Positions 43,701 through 58,641 are shown, numbered from the stretch's first letter. The stretch is 64,000 bases of DNA from Toxoplasma gondii ME49 (GCF_000006565.2 NC_031469.1:2128583-2192582); one strand, 5' to 3'. The notes: generated by a model not told the origin, from the letters alone. Made by a program: numbers and translations.

Positions 43701-46700
43701 GGGGCAGACAAGAAGCATCAAGGACTTACATCCGTGTAGTTTCGATTGCCAATCATGGCGGCTGCTACGGTCAGTGCGCTGCGAAGTACCCAAGCGCACT
43801 CCGACAGATCTCCAGAGACGTGCATGTGCCTAGCACCCGAAAAGAAAAACAGAGACAAAAGATTTGCAAGATAAAGGAAAAAACTGCGCAATTTTTGTTT
43901 TCTGAATTCATCTAAGCGCAGAAGCCTACTCAAACTAGATACGGGCACGAAGCTCGTAAGACATGTGTTCAACGGCGGGTGAATTCTGCATATAACAATG
44001 GGCGCAGGCTAGGCCTACCACGCCTGATAGGTAAGAAGGTCGAGCCGGACAGGATGCGTATCTTCCCAGTGATCCTTAATGGCGCGGCCGCATGCTCCTA
44101 TGAGATTCACAAGGCGCGGATTTGAAGTAGGCAAGCCGCTGCCATGGAGTTCTATAAGAAACACCAGAAGACGATTCTGTGTCTGAAAAGAAGGCAACAG
44201 AAAGTGCAGGAATATACATATATATGTATACATAGTTATACATGTATACGCATCTAAACATGCTTTATTAGATAGGCAGTAAACGACAATGGATGTCTGT
44301 CAGTACAACGAGAAAACACTTTTTGAGCTTGATGAAAAGACAGCACAAGTGGTAGAAGTACGTATGTATACATGAATCCTCAGCAGACGGTGTCACATGC
44401 GATTAGCATTATACATGAAGATGCATCGAATCACAAAACCTCAACTGTACATCTCTAATCACGCATGTGGAGAATTTCCGGTTGGTGTGAGTGCGGAGCT
44501 GTGTGAAGCATTCGAACATGAAGCAAAATCAGTGAAAACGGTCACAAAAGCAAAACGATGGAAATACCCCCGATCGCGTGTCCTTCTGTCGTGTCTAACG
44601 CCACAAAGTATTCGATCTAACATCTCTTTCTTGGTGTTCGTCAGTATCACCACCGACGGCCTTCTGCGAACTCACTGCAGCGGCATGAGACTCGGGATAG
44701 AAGTTCAAGCACCTTTCGGCGAGATATCGCGCGACCTTCCAGACGCCGAATCTGAGAAGGACGAACAATCAGAAGAAGCAAATTCAGGCATACCTCACCG
44801 CGAAAGAAAACGATGGACAACGGAAACTGAACCACGCGAAATAAGACGTTCTCCAAGGGCCAACACATGTCCGGCAGCTCGAAAAGTAGGTGCGGAAAAG
44901 CATTCTTGTGGAGGATACACGGGTGGCATGAAGTATACACGGACTAAACGAACCCGTCTGCATGTGTGGGCACTTCTGGCGCTCCTTCATTGTCCTTCCC
45001 TCTTTTCGGTATACGTGTGGGTAAGAAGCCTGTCCTCCACGTGCAGACTCTATGGTAGCTACGGCGCCCTTGTCGCCAAAAATATGACCCGACCGATGGA
45101 GAGTACATTCCTGTACGTCTGCTGAAAGCACCACGCTTTAATCAGAAGCAGATGCTACGTTCCAAGAGGGAAAGACGAAAACCCACCGGATTGCTCCTCC
45201 GACTATATCTAGAACGGCATCGGGGAGGTGCCAGTTGCTTTGGCGTATTATAAGAGGGTGCGCCTTCGTCGAAACGTAGGCAGCGAGCAGGTTGTCAGAA
45301 TCCAGCCCTTTTTCCACTGCGTCCCATACACGCCACCTAAAAGCCACAAGAAGAGTTCCGGCATCAGACCAACTGACCCAAGCAGCGCACACTGTCTGCA
45401 TCATCACTGACGAGTTGTAAAGATTTGTTACCTGGTTCTCTTGCTAGAAACGCATTCACTTCGCTGTACGTACGTGTACACACATCTCTGTATATCTGTT
45501 GCTCTACTGACATGCCACAGTGTAACGTCATAGATGGCATCTCTCTCTCTGCGTACACCTTGCACATGCATCGGCTTATATGGGTTTTTGTATGTTTGCA
45601 GACCTGGCGATCTATTCCTGTCGCTACGTATCTATCAGGGGGTCCAGTTGCTGCTTTCCTCTGGAGCGGTGAGTCTTCATCTAGACGCTTAGATGTAATA
45701 TGCAAAAGACAAAGTACAGAGCCCGGTTCGCTCTTCCTTTGAGAATTGATGAAGCCTAAGAAATGACGTAAGACCTCCCTCTAGTCGCGAAACGTTTTTT
45801 TTCCATGCCCGGGTCGAAGAACGGCCTGCTTTACAAGCTTACAGCGGCGCTGCGCACTGGACCAGCGTATGGCCGATGAATTTCGACAGGAGAATTTGTG
45901 ACGGAGATGGACTAACGATGAGGTCCGCATCTTGTTGACACAGAAGAGGTATCATGCCGGGGTTGGTCACGAAGCGAAGTAGAGGGAGCCGCGGGGGCAG
46001 TTCAATCGTTCGACGCAGGGCGGGGAGCCACAGCTGCGCAGCACAGAAGCACATCCGTTTTCGACAACGGAAATATGCCTAGATTCTATTGATTTTTCGT
46101 AGGAAGCTGCGCGCAACGAATCCTGGGACGCAGTGCCTCTCAAACACATCAATCGTCAATAGCTGCACAAACCTCTTTGCTACTGTGCAGGGACCTCTGG
46201 CTCGAAAACCATAACGTTGTCGTATGTAAAAGCTTTCGAGTGGATACAGATTCACACATGTCTTTTTCTGGGTATGTAGCACGACGCACCACAAATACCA
46301 AAATCGCCTGTAGAATCTCAAACAGATACAAAATGTCTGTTTCTCGTGTACAGACGGTCTGTCAAAATCCATGTTTTTCGTGCCCCGTGCACGGGAGACG
46401 AATTTTGGCTATGCTGTCCAACGGAAATCATACGGAGAGCTTTCAAAGTGGCGCAGATTCTCAGCAGTCTGATAATGCCTGTATGGTGAACTTCTTACAA
46501 AACGATATGTTCTGAATCAGGTAACTGTCTCGGTTGGACAACGCGCCCTCCATTTACGTGCTAGCTTGATGGTTCTGAGTCCTGAGGTTACTGAGTGGGT
46601 AGCGGGGTAGTGGGGGGACTTGCTGTTCTTGGTAATGGTGGTCACTTAATTCAAATGACTTCCTTGGCATAGGTGTCTCTATAGGATGTTATGTAGCAGG

Positions 46701-49700
46701 AAAAATCTATGTAGTATATATATTACGTCTATTTCGTCCTTGCATAAAAGTGTTTCAACCGTACTCGTAGGTGAGACGGTTGGAGAGGATGTGCCGAAGG
46801 CCGCATGGTGTTCAACGCGCCCGCGTCGGGTAGGAAGGAGATTCCGCAGTGATGCTGAAGTTGCAGCCAGACAGAAAGAGAAAGGAAGAAAACGGAAAAA
46901 GGCACTCAGATTAAATCAGACGGAGGTGGGCCGGGACGAACAGGGGACTCATACGCAACGCATAAGCCTCGACGTTATCTTTGTCGGAGATTCTCTATTT
47001 GTTCCCGTTGGCCGGTTATTCCGCAGAAAAAAGCGACAGCGAACTAAAACAACAGTAGTGGTGTAATGGTGGCTGTTCCGGTTCTGCATTTGAACAGCTG
47101 TGCTGCCGTTTACCTGCATAGCAACGTAGAGAGCTGGCCTGCTTATGCGGGACTTCGCAATGCTTCCGGCTTCCACGTCAAAGTACTGGCTACACCTGCA
47201 AATATGACAAGCGCCATTGTTCGGCAGGAACGTCTGCTCTTCGGCGTCGTATTTGAATGCATACGCGAGAAATAGACAGTTGTTGCTTCCTTGCTGCCCA
47301 GCAAAGATGTACGGTAGGTATTTAGAGAATTAGTATCTTGCAAGTCGCGGTAATTGTCTTTACGTGTACGCGCAGCTGTCCACATATATACGACTCAGGG
47401 AACATGACTTGCTGTGTAGGGTGGGCAGATATTGCCATCTTCTCGTGACCTGGGTATATCTTTACTTTTTTAGCTTTTCCATGGCATCTGACGAGAGTCA
47501 TGAGTAGCAAGAGTTATGAAGCTGCTTCCATGTACCGCCATCTTATACGTTGCAGGGAAGACGTGCATGTGTCGAGGCAGAACTCCAAAAGAAAGAAGTG
47601 GAGTCGATTCTGATTATGAACGAAACTGACAGAACATACCGTGTAGCAAGGAAGCTGCTCCAGAACTCGTCACTCTCAGAGGAGTCGCCAAGGGTAAGAT
47701 TGAAAAGATTTAGCAGCACGATGTCCGTCCTGCAAATGTGCAGTCCACGCATTGACATCGGGAAGAAATTGACATGCTTGGGGAAACCAAATAGGGCAGC
47801 AGATTCTCAAAGATTCCAGAACAAGCGTGGTGATAAACCGTTCACGGGGATATGTTAGAAACGCCAGTGGGCACCACAACAACATTTAACGTTGACAGGG
47901 ACACTCATACGGGCTTCAAAAAGTGCACATGCCACTAGTACCCACAGATGCCTGAGCTCAATAATAAGTATATGCATATACATACATTCATAGGTATGCT
48001 GGCACATGTATAACAATTAAAAACAGATATGCGAATAAGCTTGTGTACGTTCAGTTGTTTATGTATACGACTGTAACTGTTCACGTGCAGCCAGAAAAAC
48101 GCGGAGAGGACGAATCCGGCAAGTAAGTCTACGAAGCCACAGTTATGGTTGAGATCAAGCAATCCGACTCCCGTTTGGGCCAAGTGGCATACGGTGGAGC
48201 ACAACAGGACGGAAGCTCCAATACCAACTAAAGCAGAAGCTTTTTGTCGATTTGGGACAAAGGCTTGCCGTTACTGCTTACCATGAAAAATGCCGGAACG
48301 TTTGAGACATGAGATCGAGGAGGTAAGGAATGTCATCGAGCAGCTGAGTGGCGATGTCGAAGGGAGCATTGAGGCAGGTTTCGCGCAGCAGGGACTCGCG
48401 GGAGTATCCAGGTCTCATTCCTGCATGCATAAAAAGAATGATAAGATGGCCAAAAACACATATTTCATGATCGTTGTCCGCTGCATGGTTGGGCTAACGA
48501 ACATTGACCTTCGGAGTTGCAGCTCTGCGTCGTTACGCGGAACTGCTGATTGTCCGTTGTTATATCCGAAGCCCCAAAATACCAATCAGCAATCGGCAGC
48601 AATATTGCTCCGTATAGCTCGTTTTTCGCGCATCTGCCCCTTGCCGATTGTATGACGCCGCATAGTCCACAACAGGCTTTCGTATCCTCCTTGCGGCAGA
48701 CATGCTACCACAGAATCGAAAATAAAGTGAAGGACATTCTTCACAGATAGCCTCAAGACACTATGCATCCAGAAAACTACAAACAGGAATGTAGAAGCTC
48801 GACGGTGCATCAACAGAACCGAGCGGTCAAGCATCAGACGCACAGGGCGTACCCTATCTACATGATGTATATGTTTACGATATTCGTGTGGGGGGATGTA
48901 GAATTGTGAGCAGAGCTTCTGCAGATGCACGGGACGTGTACTGTGTGTGTGTGTATACGTGATACACACAAGGAGGCAAAACACAAGAATAATGCTATGC
49001 GTACTGAACGTACGTTCGCCCGCATGACAACCATCCACCGAGTCATCAGCTGTAGTCCGACTGGAAACAGAAGAACTGTCGTCATCGTCGTCGCTCTCTG
49101 AGGATTCTTCCTGCGGAGGACAGAGTCACACCTGACGCACACTGATTTCCAGAAATAGCTAGTCCTGAATATGCTGAACGCGCTCAGAGTTCTCTCTCGC
49201 TGGTGATGTTCATCCAGTTTTTATGTAGCGTTTGCAAGTGAGTTCGATATGTAATATTCGAGAAGATAACGAACATTGAGTACCTATCCTGCAAATTCTC
49301 CTCACTTCGCGTGGGTCACCATTTGCCCAAATACGGATAAAGATGCAACCACGTTGCAGCAGTTAATTCGTGCATCCGTCAATGTAAATTCACATCTGTA
49401 GCGGCTACCTATAAAAGCGTACGCAGGGAGCTCCAGAAAAACACACGACACGCTTCGCACAAGCCGGACACGAAACACATACATGTATACACTCGTATAG
49501 CATGTTCAAGTGGAAAAATAAAAACGTGTGCCCTGGGGTCCTCGAGTATCCCAGCTTGGTAGATGAGCGTTGTACTTTCTCTACGGAAGACAGACGAAGC
49601 AAATGCGGAGACACAACGGAAAGGGAGAGAACAGAAAGCAAAGGAGACCCTTGCGTATTTTGCCGTAGGACACACGCTCACGGGAGTGCAGTCGCCCGGG

Positions 49701-52700
49701 TGAAACATCCGAAAATCTCGAGCTGCACTTATGTCGAAGGTGGGTCGCTTCAGTAGTTTCTTCATGCCTGCTAAAAGGCAGAGGACAGAAGGGAAAGACC
49801 ACATACTTCACCTCTTGCAATCCACATGAGCTGACGCGGCTGCCGGAGCCTTAGGCACTTTTCCTCGTTCAACTCTTTGAATTTATTTTCTTCCTTGGCC
49901 TCTTTTTCCTTCGTCCCCGCCGGCCTTTCGCGCGGTCAGACTGTTGTGTTCTCTTTACTGTTGCCCGAACGTGTCTTGCTGTGCAGATATTTCCTTCTCT
50001 CATCTTTGTTCATGAGTTTCAATGCCGCCCGACGCATCAGTTCATTAAAACATTTCTTTCCAGATTTGCTTTTTCCTTCTCCCGATGGACATTTAGTTTT
50101 CACATACCGCGCTGCATGCGTGCACGAGCTGTTTGTAGGTAGCCATGGGCAGAAAAAACGAGGGAACGAAGAACGTCCCTTAGGATTCGCTTCACTGTTC
50201 TCGCTGCAGAGAAAGAAAACTGCCATCACCAACATATATCAAAATGTTTCCATTCAGCACATTTTCCTGCAAATGAGTATACTGGAATATGGATGGAAAT
50301 AATCTCGCTTGGTATACCTGAAAATGTATGTTTGGGAATTGGAGGTTATTTGTTGACATACATTTGATTCCTGTCCGTATGCACACACTTCGCCGTTGAC
50401 ACTTTGCCAGACACGAAGACAACTGCACGTCACACGCATTTTTTCTGAGAGACCCATGTCGATTCTGCTGGGCGCCCGCATCTAAAGTGTCAATTCCTAT
50501 CCGTTTTAGTGCACGTTCTATAGTACGTGCGGGCGTTCTCATTTGATTAATGAATTGTTTCGGCTCCCCCAGTCATAGACTAACCAACGACTTCCACGTG
50601 AAGCATGTGTTGCAGCCAGGCCGCGCGCGTGCCGCGTATCATATGTCCTGTATTAAAGGCCGAACGAAAACCGGCAATGTAGCGAAGAGATGAATTTGTT
50701 GGGCAAATTCAGAGATGATATATTGAACTCACTTGCGAGAAATAACACCCCAACAATCGCAGTGTCTTCTGATGGTTTCTACCCAGAGAGCACTTCGGAC
50801 CTGTTAAGAGAAATCACTACTTCTCTAAACTGATTCGAACTCGAGTTCCACCAGTTTGGACATGACGGACAGTGTTCCGTTATGCAGCACAGGGCTTTTG
50901 CTTGTACACATGCACCGCCTTACCAGCTATGTCCCTTTCTAATATATCATCCTGAAGAAAAGAACAGTCGTGCGGGTGTTAACCGTCTCCGTTTGTGCAC
51001 GTTACGAACCACACGCTAGTTTACAAATATGCGTTCGCATTCATAGGTGTACATTTCCCCGCTTGTCTCACCGAGTAGTCGCATATTGATTCCTCTCAGA
51101 TGAAAGAAATGAGTTAAGGTGATAGAGTCCATTGGTGTAAAAGGCGGCATGCCTTCCAGTTCAGCCAGGGCCCTGATAGAACGAGAACAGGCAGTAAATT
51201 TGAGAGACATACATCGTTGTTAGACGAGTCAATGTGCATTCCTCCAGACAAGCAAGTCTCTGGCATACCCAGGCAAGGCGCATCCAGATAGGTTCCTGCC
51301 TGGGAACTACTCGACAGATCCGCCTACCAGATTTTGTACGAAATGCTACCGAGATTCACAGCACAGTTCCAGTCAGGCGCATGTATATGTATACCTAGAC
51401 ACCGGGTTATGCGTCTGCACAATTATATGCTCGAATATCTTTATTTCCTTCCCCCTTTCCATCTGTGTATACATACGAATTGAGTTCTACGCCGGACTTT
51501 ACGTGTCTATCCCATATCTACCAGTATGAAGACATGAACATGTACATGTCGGCCCGCGAGCACCACAGATGGGTATCTTAGACGTGGGAGTCTGCAACGA
51601 AATCTGTACAGGAGGAGAGGAAAGAGCGCGAAGTGGATGTGCCAGAGTGATGCATCTACACACTTGTTCAGGATCTCAGTCCGGACAGCGCCAGCAAGAC
51701 GGCGAGCCCGAGAATTCGGGAAAGGCCCTGCGATGCTTGGTTCGCCGGTCTCCTTGTATCCGCTTGGAGTGTGTCCCAGAAGGAAGTTCATTCTGCAGAG
51801 ACACGCACGAAAGAGCCATGAACGCCTACAAAGCTTCGCGTTGTACAGAATGCAGAAACACAGAAGTGCGTTCGTTTTCGCCACTTACAGTACTTCGTCG
51901 GGTGCATACATATTCACAATGGGGGAGTGCACCAAAGGGTCCAAATATGTACTTATGACAGCGCCACGGGAAAGGCGCTGGAGGCCTGCCAAGTGAGACG
52001 CATTTCCGGTCTCTGCTGTCTGAAAACGACATGAGAACAAAACAGACACACACACACACCCAGAGACAAGCCGACAAAGGTCATCTATCGCCTACAGAAA
52101 AAGCCTAAGGGTACCCAGAGATTCTTTCTACATTCGAAATACTCCTTCAAAACTGCTTGTAACTATGCAACCTGGTAAGACAAATGAATACGTGGACAAC
52201 ATTTTTTCCTTAACCAGTCATCTGTTGTATTCCACGCCTCCGATTGTCTGTGCTAGCGGATCTTCGAACACCACTCTCCTACCTGGGTAACTACGTACCA
52301 CGCTGTTCGTCTATCACTCTCACCAGTAGTTCATCTGTTGACGTATCTGATTTTTGGTGAGCATGCGTCAGCGTTGAGAGAGACTTGGATGTATCCCAGC
52401 ATACCTCTATCTCTATATATTGGTTCTGATACCATTATTTATACAAATGCGCATAGACTTGTTACCTTGACAACCTGAAGGAGCTCTGTGCAAACTCGAC
52501 CTTCGTGGGATTGTTGCGAGACTTGTTGGTGGCGAATGGCCAATTCGAAGTCCCGAGCGTGGACGAATGCATTGCACCTGATACGTTCGCAGAGTTTTGC
52601 TCTCCTCCTGCCTTCAGAAACGTAGCCGGATGGTTGCCGTTGTTCTTCTTCCTCCGTGCTGGAGTTATCCATTTGAGGAAACGCGAAACAGAGCTACACA

Positions 52701-55700
52701 GAACGACAAAGGACCAACAAAGAGGCAAGAAGTCCAGCGCAAATATTGGAGTCGCGGCCGCGGCAAGGGCGCCAGCACACTGGAGGAGATCGAAAAAAGA
52801 TTTATGTTTTTTTGACACTGTCACATCGACATGCGGACGGAATCAGTAGCAACCCTGTGCATGCAAGTCACCACAGAAAGACATCCCTACCACACAATCA
52901 AATGCAGCGTGTTTGTACAATACTTCACATATGGTGCTAAACGTGCAAGCGGATGATATACGCCTCCACCGCATGTGAACACGACGTGAATATGTGACAT
53001 AGTTATAAGAAATATGCGGCAGAAGTAAAGAAATTGCACACATGTCTCTGTCATACCTTAAACCCATAGGTGCACTATACATACATATTTACATGCATGT
53101 GAGTATATCTATGCACACATATACATCAGCGTACGTATCCGTCGATCGGTGGAAATTGGAACAATACGTCACACTGATGTGTGTGGAAACGGTTTGTGTC
53201 TCTTACCCGGTAGAAGACGACGGAATCATCGTCGCTTGGATCGAGCGAGAGTAGAACAGTCTTCATTAAGATTTCATCGTTCTTAACAGAGCCCTTCCAT
53301 GTCTGAGGCTTGACGAGCGACGCGAGATTTAACCGTTGCTCAACAAACGCCAGTTCCTGACGAAGTCAAGAAAAGTACGAATTCGTTTTCCATTCAGGAG
53401 CCGAGGGCCTGTGTCGACGTGCTCCCACGTGTACCAAACGCGCCAGCAGACAAAGGCGAATCCTCTTTCGTTTTGCCACGCGAACAAAAACTTCACGGGT
53501 TCCCTTCCCCATTCCCTCCACTGCACCTTCTGCACGGTCTGTCTTCAACAATGACCCGAAGCTCCACACACATAGATGCATACCTAAACGTGCAGAATTT
53601 CACGTAGCTCCCATCTCCCTCTCCATTCGTAAACAAATGTAGGCATATCCAGAATCGCATTTGCGAAACTTCGCGGGCACAGGCGTGGGCCAGCAGACAC
53701 TTTGACTGCCTTGACATTAAAGTCCAACACGTTGAGTTGTCTTGAGCAGTCCACCGGGGTGGTGAAGTAAAGTAGTCATGAAAAACTTGCTTCTCTCTAT
53801 CTCATAACTGGAAGTACCCATGTGTCTATATTCATCGACGCACACGTATGTGAGAGGGCGCTCTTGTCGTTTTTGATATTCAGCCGCTCTCTTGTCGTAC
53901 ATGGGTTTCGCATGAAACACGTTGCTGCTGCCGGCGTCTTCACACAAGATGCAAATCCAGTCTATCGCATGATGGTAACGTAACAATCAGCCTTCAGACG
54001 CAGCTGCACGCATACTGGTGTGAATCGGTTACACGTGCGTTTCTCTGTGTGAGGGTGTAACTGAGACTCCATATCGTTCCAGATTCCAGACGCCTCAAAG
54101 CTCGTAGTACACGGGAAACCGTTTTTTCTTCACAGTTCGTGTGGAATGCACATAGTGGAAACTAGGTATGTAAGGGGTGCATCCCCTAAAGTGTTACCTG
54201 GGACAGCTGAGATGAGACGGGCTGAGGCCAATTGAGTAGTCTTGGGACAGTGGCCGGTAGAGAGAACACGACAACACGGAACCCCTTGTAATCAATCGCT
54301 GAAGATTTCAAGACAGGAGACGAAACGGAAGGTCTCGGGAAACGTGGAAAGCATAACGAAGCCAAAGAGGTACGAAAACTGGACAAGCAAATTCTTGAAC
54401 TGAGAAACGATAGGATACTATGGTGGATGTGGGAGGCGGACGAGGCCGCAAAAGCGACGGAACCGGCAATGACGACAACTTGCTACGTGGGCAGCAGCGA
54501 AAAAGGATCTCCCTCAGCAATCCACGAGAATGTTCACGAGTCAAACAAGAGGCGAGCACTTTCGCAGATTCGAAGACACGATGGGGATGCGAAGAACGCA
54601 ACGGCCAGATAGACCAAGGGTGCAAAATCACTAGTGAACCATCCAGCAAGTCATCCTTACCTGTCATCAAATGCACTTGAAGAACAGTGAAAGGGCCACG
54701 TTCTGAATGACGCTTCTTGGTGCCGTCCTTTGTGGAGTGCTCGCGTGTTTCGGCCTGCTTGGTTCAGATAAGCAAGAATGGCAGAATGACACGCGCACAA
54801 AGTAGTTTACAGAACGTCAACTTTCCGGAGATCAGTCAGGTGACTCAGAGAGAAAGCAAGCTCGTTTGACCGTTTCGTGACCTCTAGAGACAGGCTGAAA
54901 CACCGAACCTCACGGGTAGCACAGACGTCAAAGGAGGCCACAGGACACGAGCCGCACCTGGCTTCAAGTGCAGGCAGGTTCGCGTCTCATAAATTGTGGG
55001 CGTGCTTTTCAACACAAGTGAACCTACAGCAAGACGGGTCTACTGAAAGACGTGACGCTAAAAAGTGTAACAGTCCGCCACAAAACGAGAGCGTCTCGCT
55101 TCTCCGACATTGCAACAGAGCAGCAGTCCCTCATAGGCTTGAGGAGATTGGACATTGCTATCCCGGACGGTAGGGTTCGTTCCCCAATCGAAAAAATCAC
55201 GTAACGTGGGTCAATGTGCCTCTTCAATTTTCAACGAACCTGAAGACCGCTGCGGCGTTTGAGCTCGACAATTGCGTCATTCATCACTTGTTGGGCTTGA
55301 ATTTCGATGCCATACAACCTGAGAAAGCCCAAAGAGGAAACAACAACGACCGTACTCACCCCCCTGAAGCGGCGCAGAGCAGCAGTGACGAGTCACACCA
55401 GTATGAGCATCTGACGTCCCCGCAGCTCACCTGCGTGTGTTACTGGTCATCAGTATGCCACGTGCACGGAAACACGTATGTTTCTTTGAAGGTTCAGATT
55501 ACAGGCACTCACTCATACCGTGATATTATGAACACATAAGCCGAGGGAATATGTCGCCTGTATGCGTCACAGTCTTTCAGCTGTTTTGTGTTTCTTTCTT
55601 GGAACAGTTGCCGTCTAAACAAGGGAAATGAGTACAGCTCTTTGTCTTTCTTCGGACTGAAAAACTGCTCAGTGTAAATTTCCCTTTGTTTCGCCGTACT

Positions 55701-58641
55701 TGCTTGCTTCTTCAATGTCGTGTTCTTCGTCGCCCAACACGAGAATTGCAAGCTGGCAACCGCACGACGATGCTTCTGTCCTAGATCTGGCCATGAACAT
55801 CTGAGCGGTGAAAGCAGAGGTCTCACAAAACGAACTGCAAAATCATCCGACGTTCTCCTTCGTGTGAGTGTCTGCCCGACAAATTGACAAGTTGGAAAAA
55901 AGATGTCACAGAACATGCGGGACGCAGATTGAATATGCATCGGGAGCTGTGACTGCAACAACTCCCAGAGAAAAGGACATGTTGGAGAACCGAAACGAAA
56001 ACAAACGCTCCACCGGTTTTTAACACGAATGGGAGGGGAGAAAGGTCTTAGCGAACCACAACGAAATCAGGTGTAGGTGCGCAGATGTGACGCACGAATC
56101 GAAATCGAACGTGGCGTACCCTGTCGAATTTGAAGAGCCTGAAAACGTTGAAGGGATGATTGTCGGGGAGAAGACAGAGGTCAAGATCTCCTCCAGCCCA
56201 CTGACGTTTGAGAACTTCTAGAGATTTTCTCCGTTCCCTTGCCTTTCTCTCAACGCGATCGAAAACAAAGTCTTTCTCAAAAGTTGTCCATCGCTTTCTC
56301 GCAGCGTGATGCGCATCGAGTTTGTCGCCTTTGGCTAGCCCATCATCAAGACGGGAGCTTTCGACATACTCGCGAGCTTCACCTGATGGTGCCACCTGCC
56401 GTTTCCACCCTTGACGGCGTCCACTCTCGTGCGACACGAACGGTTCGTTCGCACTTCCTCTGCCGCTTACACTTCCGCCCTCAACCCGTTCCCGTTTTCC
56501 TTGAGACCATTCGGCCGCCATTTCATCTGCGAACGACTTACTTTGCTGTCGTCCCAGCCGCCGCGCAGTGCGGGGTGACTTCTTCTGGAGTTGCAGCTTG
56601 TCGCCTACACCCTCCGCCTTCCACTTGGAAAGTTGCTCTCTTTCTGCCTGTGAAAGAACCTCCCCTCTCTGTTTTTTCTGTTCCAACTCAGCCACACTGA
56701 CCGCGTTGAAGGCTCGCTGTTGTGCGAGCAAAATACGCTTCTGAAGACTCTGCAGGCTCTTCGCAATGGACTCCCTCGTTTCAATATCTGCGTTGGCCTT
56801 CGTGACCTTTGTGCGCAGGAACAAGCCGCTTGGAGTGGGATTGTCAAATGGCAGTGATCCCTAAGAACACGTGCGAAATAGACGAACGTCGAACTAGAAA
56901 CTGAAGTCCGCGCATCACCAGTCAGACAGCCGCGTGCAGCCTCCCGCTGGAGGAAGCTCGACAAAGCAAGAAGCCTTGGCACCATGCTTTAGCCCGCCAC
57001 CCATGTTGCACCGTGACAAGACCCACTCTGGCATACAGCAGATTCGCCACAGAGACGAATCAGTGGAAAACACAGGGGAATACTGCACGGGAGCACTCCA
57101 AAAGGCAGAAATGCGAAAATAAAAAGATTGGCGTTTCGACGGTGAACAGAACCCACCCAGCCTGCACTTCCTACTGAGCCGCCTGCACATATAACAGTGG
57201 AGTGATGAAGAAACGCTCTTCTGTGCAGGAGGGCGCCGACACCAAGCAAGATAGTACTATATTCAAGAACATTTCGACGCCCCTACCTAAGGACGTTGCA
57301 AGAGTTGAGCAACTTCGCACCTGAAGTGAACATTTCGTCGCCAAGGCCAACAACAACATACACGTACGACTGTAGAGAGGCATCCCCTTGTGTTCAAAGA
57401 GTCATACGTCTCGAGATATACAAAGATCTGGTCTGCTTACGATTAAGAGTGAATCTTCAGAAATGCCATAGATATGTCTCTCGATGATTTCAATGGCAGT
57501 GTTAGTGGCGACGAAGGCAAAGGCGCTGCTGGCGCTGATGCATTGGCACGACGCGAGAATGTGCCAATAGACGGTGTTCTTCTTCTGTAGAAAACAGAGA
57601 GAAACGCTCAGAACATGTCCATCCGCTTGGGCCTAAACAAAGTTGTCACCGAGTACACTGGCTTCCTCGTACAGTAATTCATTTATCTTCCGTAGGGGGC
57701 GAGGGAACTCGCCAGCACGGAGGAAGGGTTCTCTACAGATGGGAAACCCAACGTGCACTTCTGTCGATGGTCATTAGGCTCCATAACGACGGAGGCGCTC
57801 GAAAGGAAACACCACCGACAACCATTGTATGGACCAAAGACGAATAAGGTATGCTTGGACAGAGCTGGGGCAACATGCATTTGGACCGACTTATCGAGCA
57901 GAGCCTGTACATCTTCTGCGTAAGTCATTTACACTGTGAAGCTCTTGTATACAGGCCTCTAGAGATTACGTCCTGTCGTTGAAGTCCAACACCTCGCTGC
58001 AACGGTTTCTGAATTCGCATTTCTGTGGAGGCGCTTGCCCTCAGGTGGGCATCTATGCACGCATGCATGTAGACGCGTGTGTTTGTGTGTATGTGTGTGT
58101 GCTGGCAGTGTAGACGGAAGAATACGCATTTGCACCTGCTCCCGCACAAAGTTACAGGAACGAAGGCACGAAGTTCCCCTGGTAGCTCAAAGCCGGTAGA
58201 AGGGGACAGAACGGGTTTTACTGGATCGATTTCGTCGGTAACTCGCGCGCTAGAAATATCTCTGGATACAACTTTGTCGAGGAGTTTATTGCAGACGTGC
58301 TGGGGCGACCGGAGCCAGATACTGGTACCCTCTGCACAGACACACCACGAATAAAACCAAAAAGACAATGGAAGACAGATTCACATTATAGTCCGTCCGG
58401 CTGTGACAGTCGGGCGGGCACATATGCTTCTTCTGTGCCAAGTTGGTCGAAGAGCACAGGAAGGCTCAAATCCTACAACACAAGACGGTGCGAAGTTTTG
58501 TGCACCCCCCCGTACAGCGTCAATATGCTGAACGTCCCAACAGTCCACTCTCCCTTTTGACAGTGCTTCGCTTTCCCCTTCACTGCGGCTCTTCCTATTT
58601 TCCCTTGCCTCGAAGTTTCCCGTACTTTCGTCTCCAACCAT
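34766..58641 (-). CDS. CLU: CLU (clustered mitochondria) family protein, about 45 exons
   Basis: CLU proteins bind mRNAs for mitochondrial proteins and control mitochondrial distribution in the cytosol. Two family landmarks are visible. A region with SLPFDNPTPSG then SLQSLQKRI (56860-56120) corresponds to the F(N/D)P-P...LQ block. The signature P-M-D-x2-T-L...R-G-I-N-M-R lies at 51172-51072. TPR-like exons follow at 44751-40925 (for example GRQHVTTLNT and ALLLGLLLADQGKHRRA). In-phase exons run 58331-58136, 58022-57970, 57915-57737, 57584-57441, 57369-57321, 57182-57157 and 56860-56120. After one unresolved gap each come 55318-55240; 53356-53207 and 52693-52466; and 51792-51664 and 51172-51072. 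After another gap the chain continues from 49770-49682 through 49110-49014, 48420-48282, 47729-47640, 47195-47114, 46033-45843, 45336-45187 and many more to 37488-37382. It ends with 35155-35029 and 34933-34766 (TAG). Exon 1 (ATG 58641) and the region 37.3-35.2 kb are uncertain. The product is about 2,000 residues against 1,250-1,450 usual, with an extra C-terminal third of unknown function. Confidence 0.8.
43164..43182. repeat. (TA)n microsatellite in a CLU intron
   Basis: A 19-bp TA run lies in the intron between exons 43445-43380 and 43046-42836. Confidence 0.9.
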
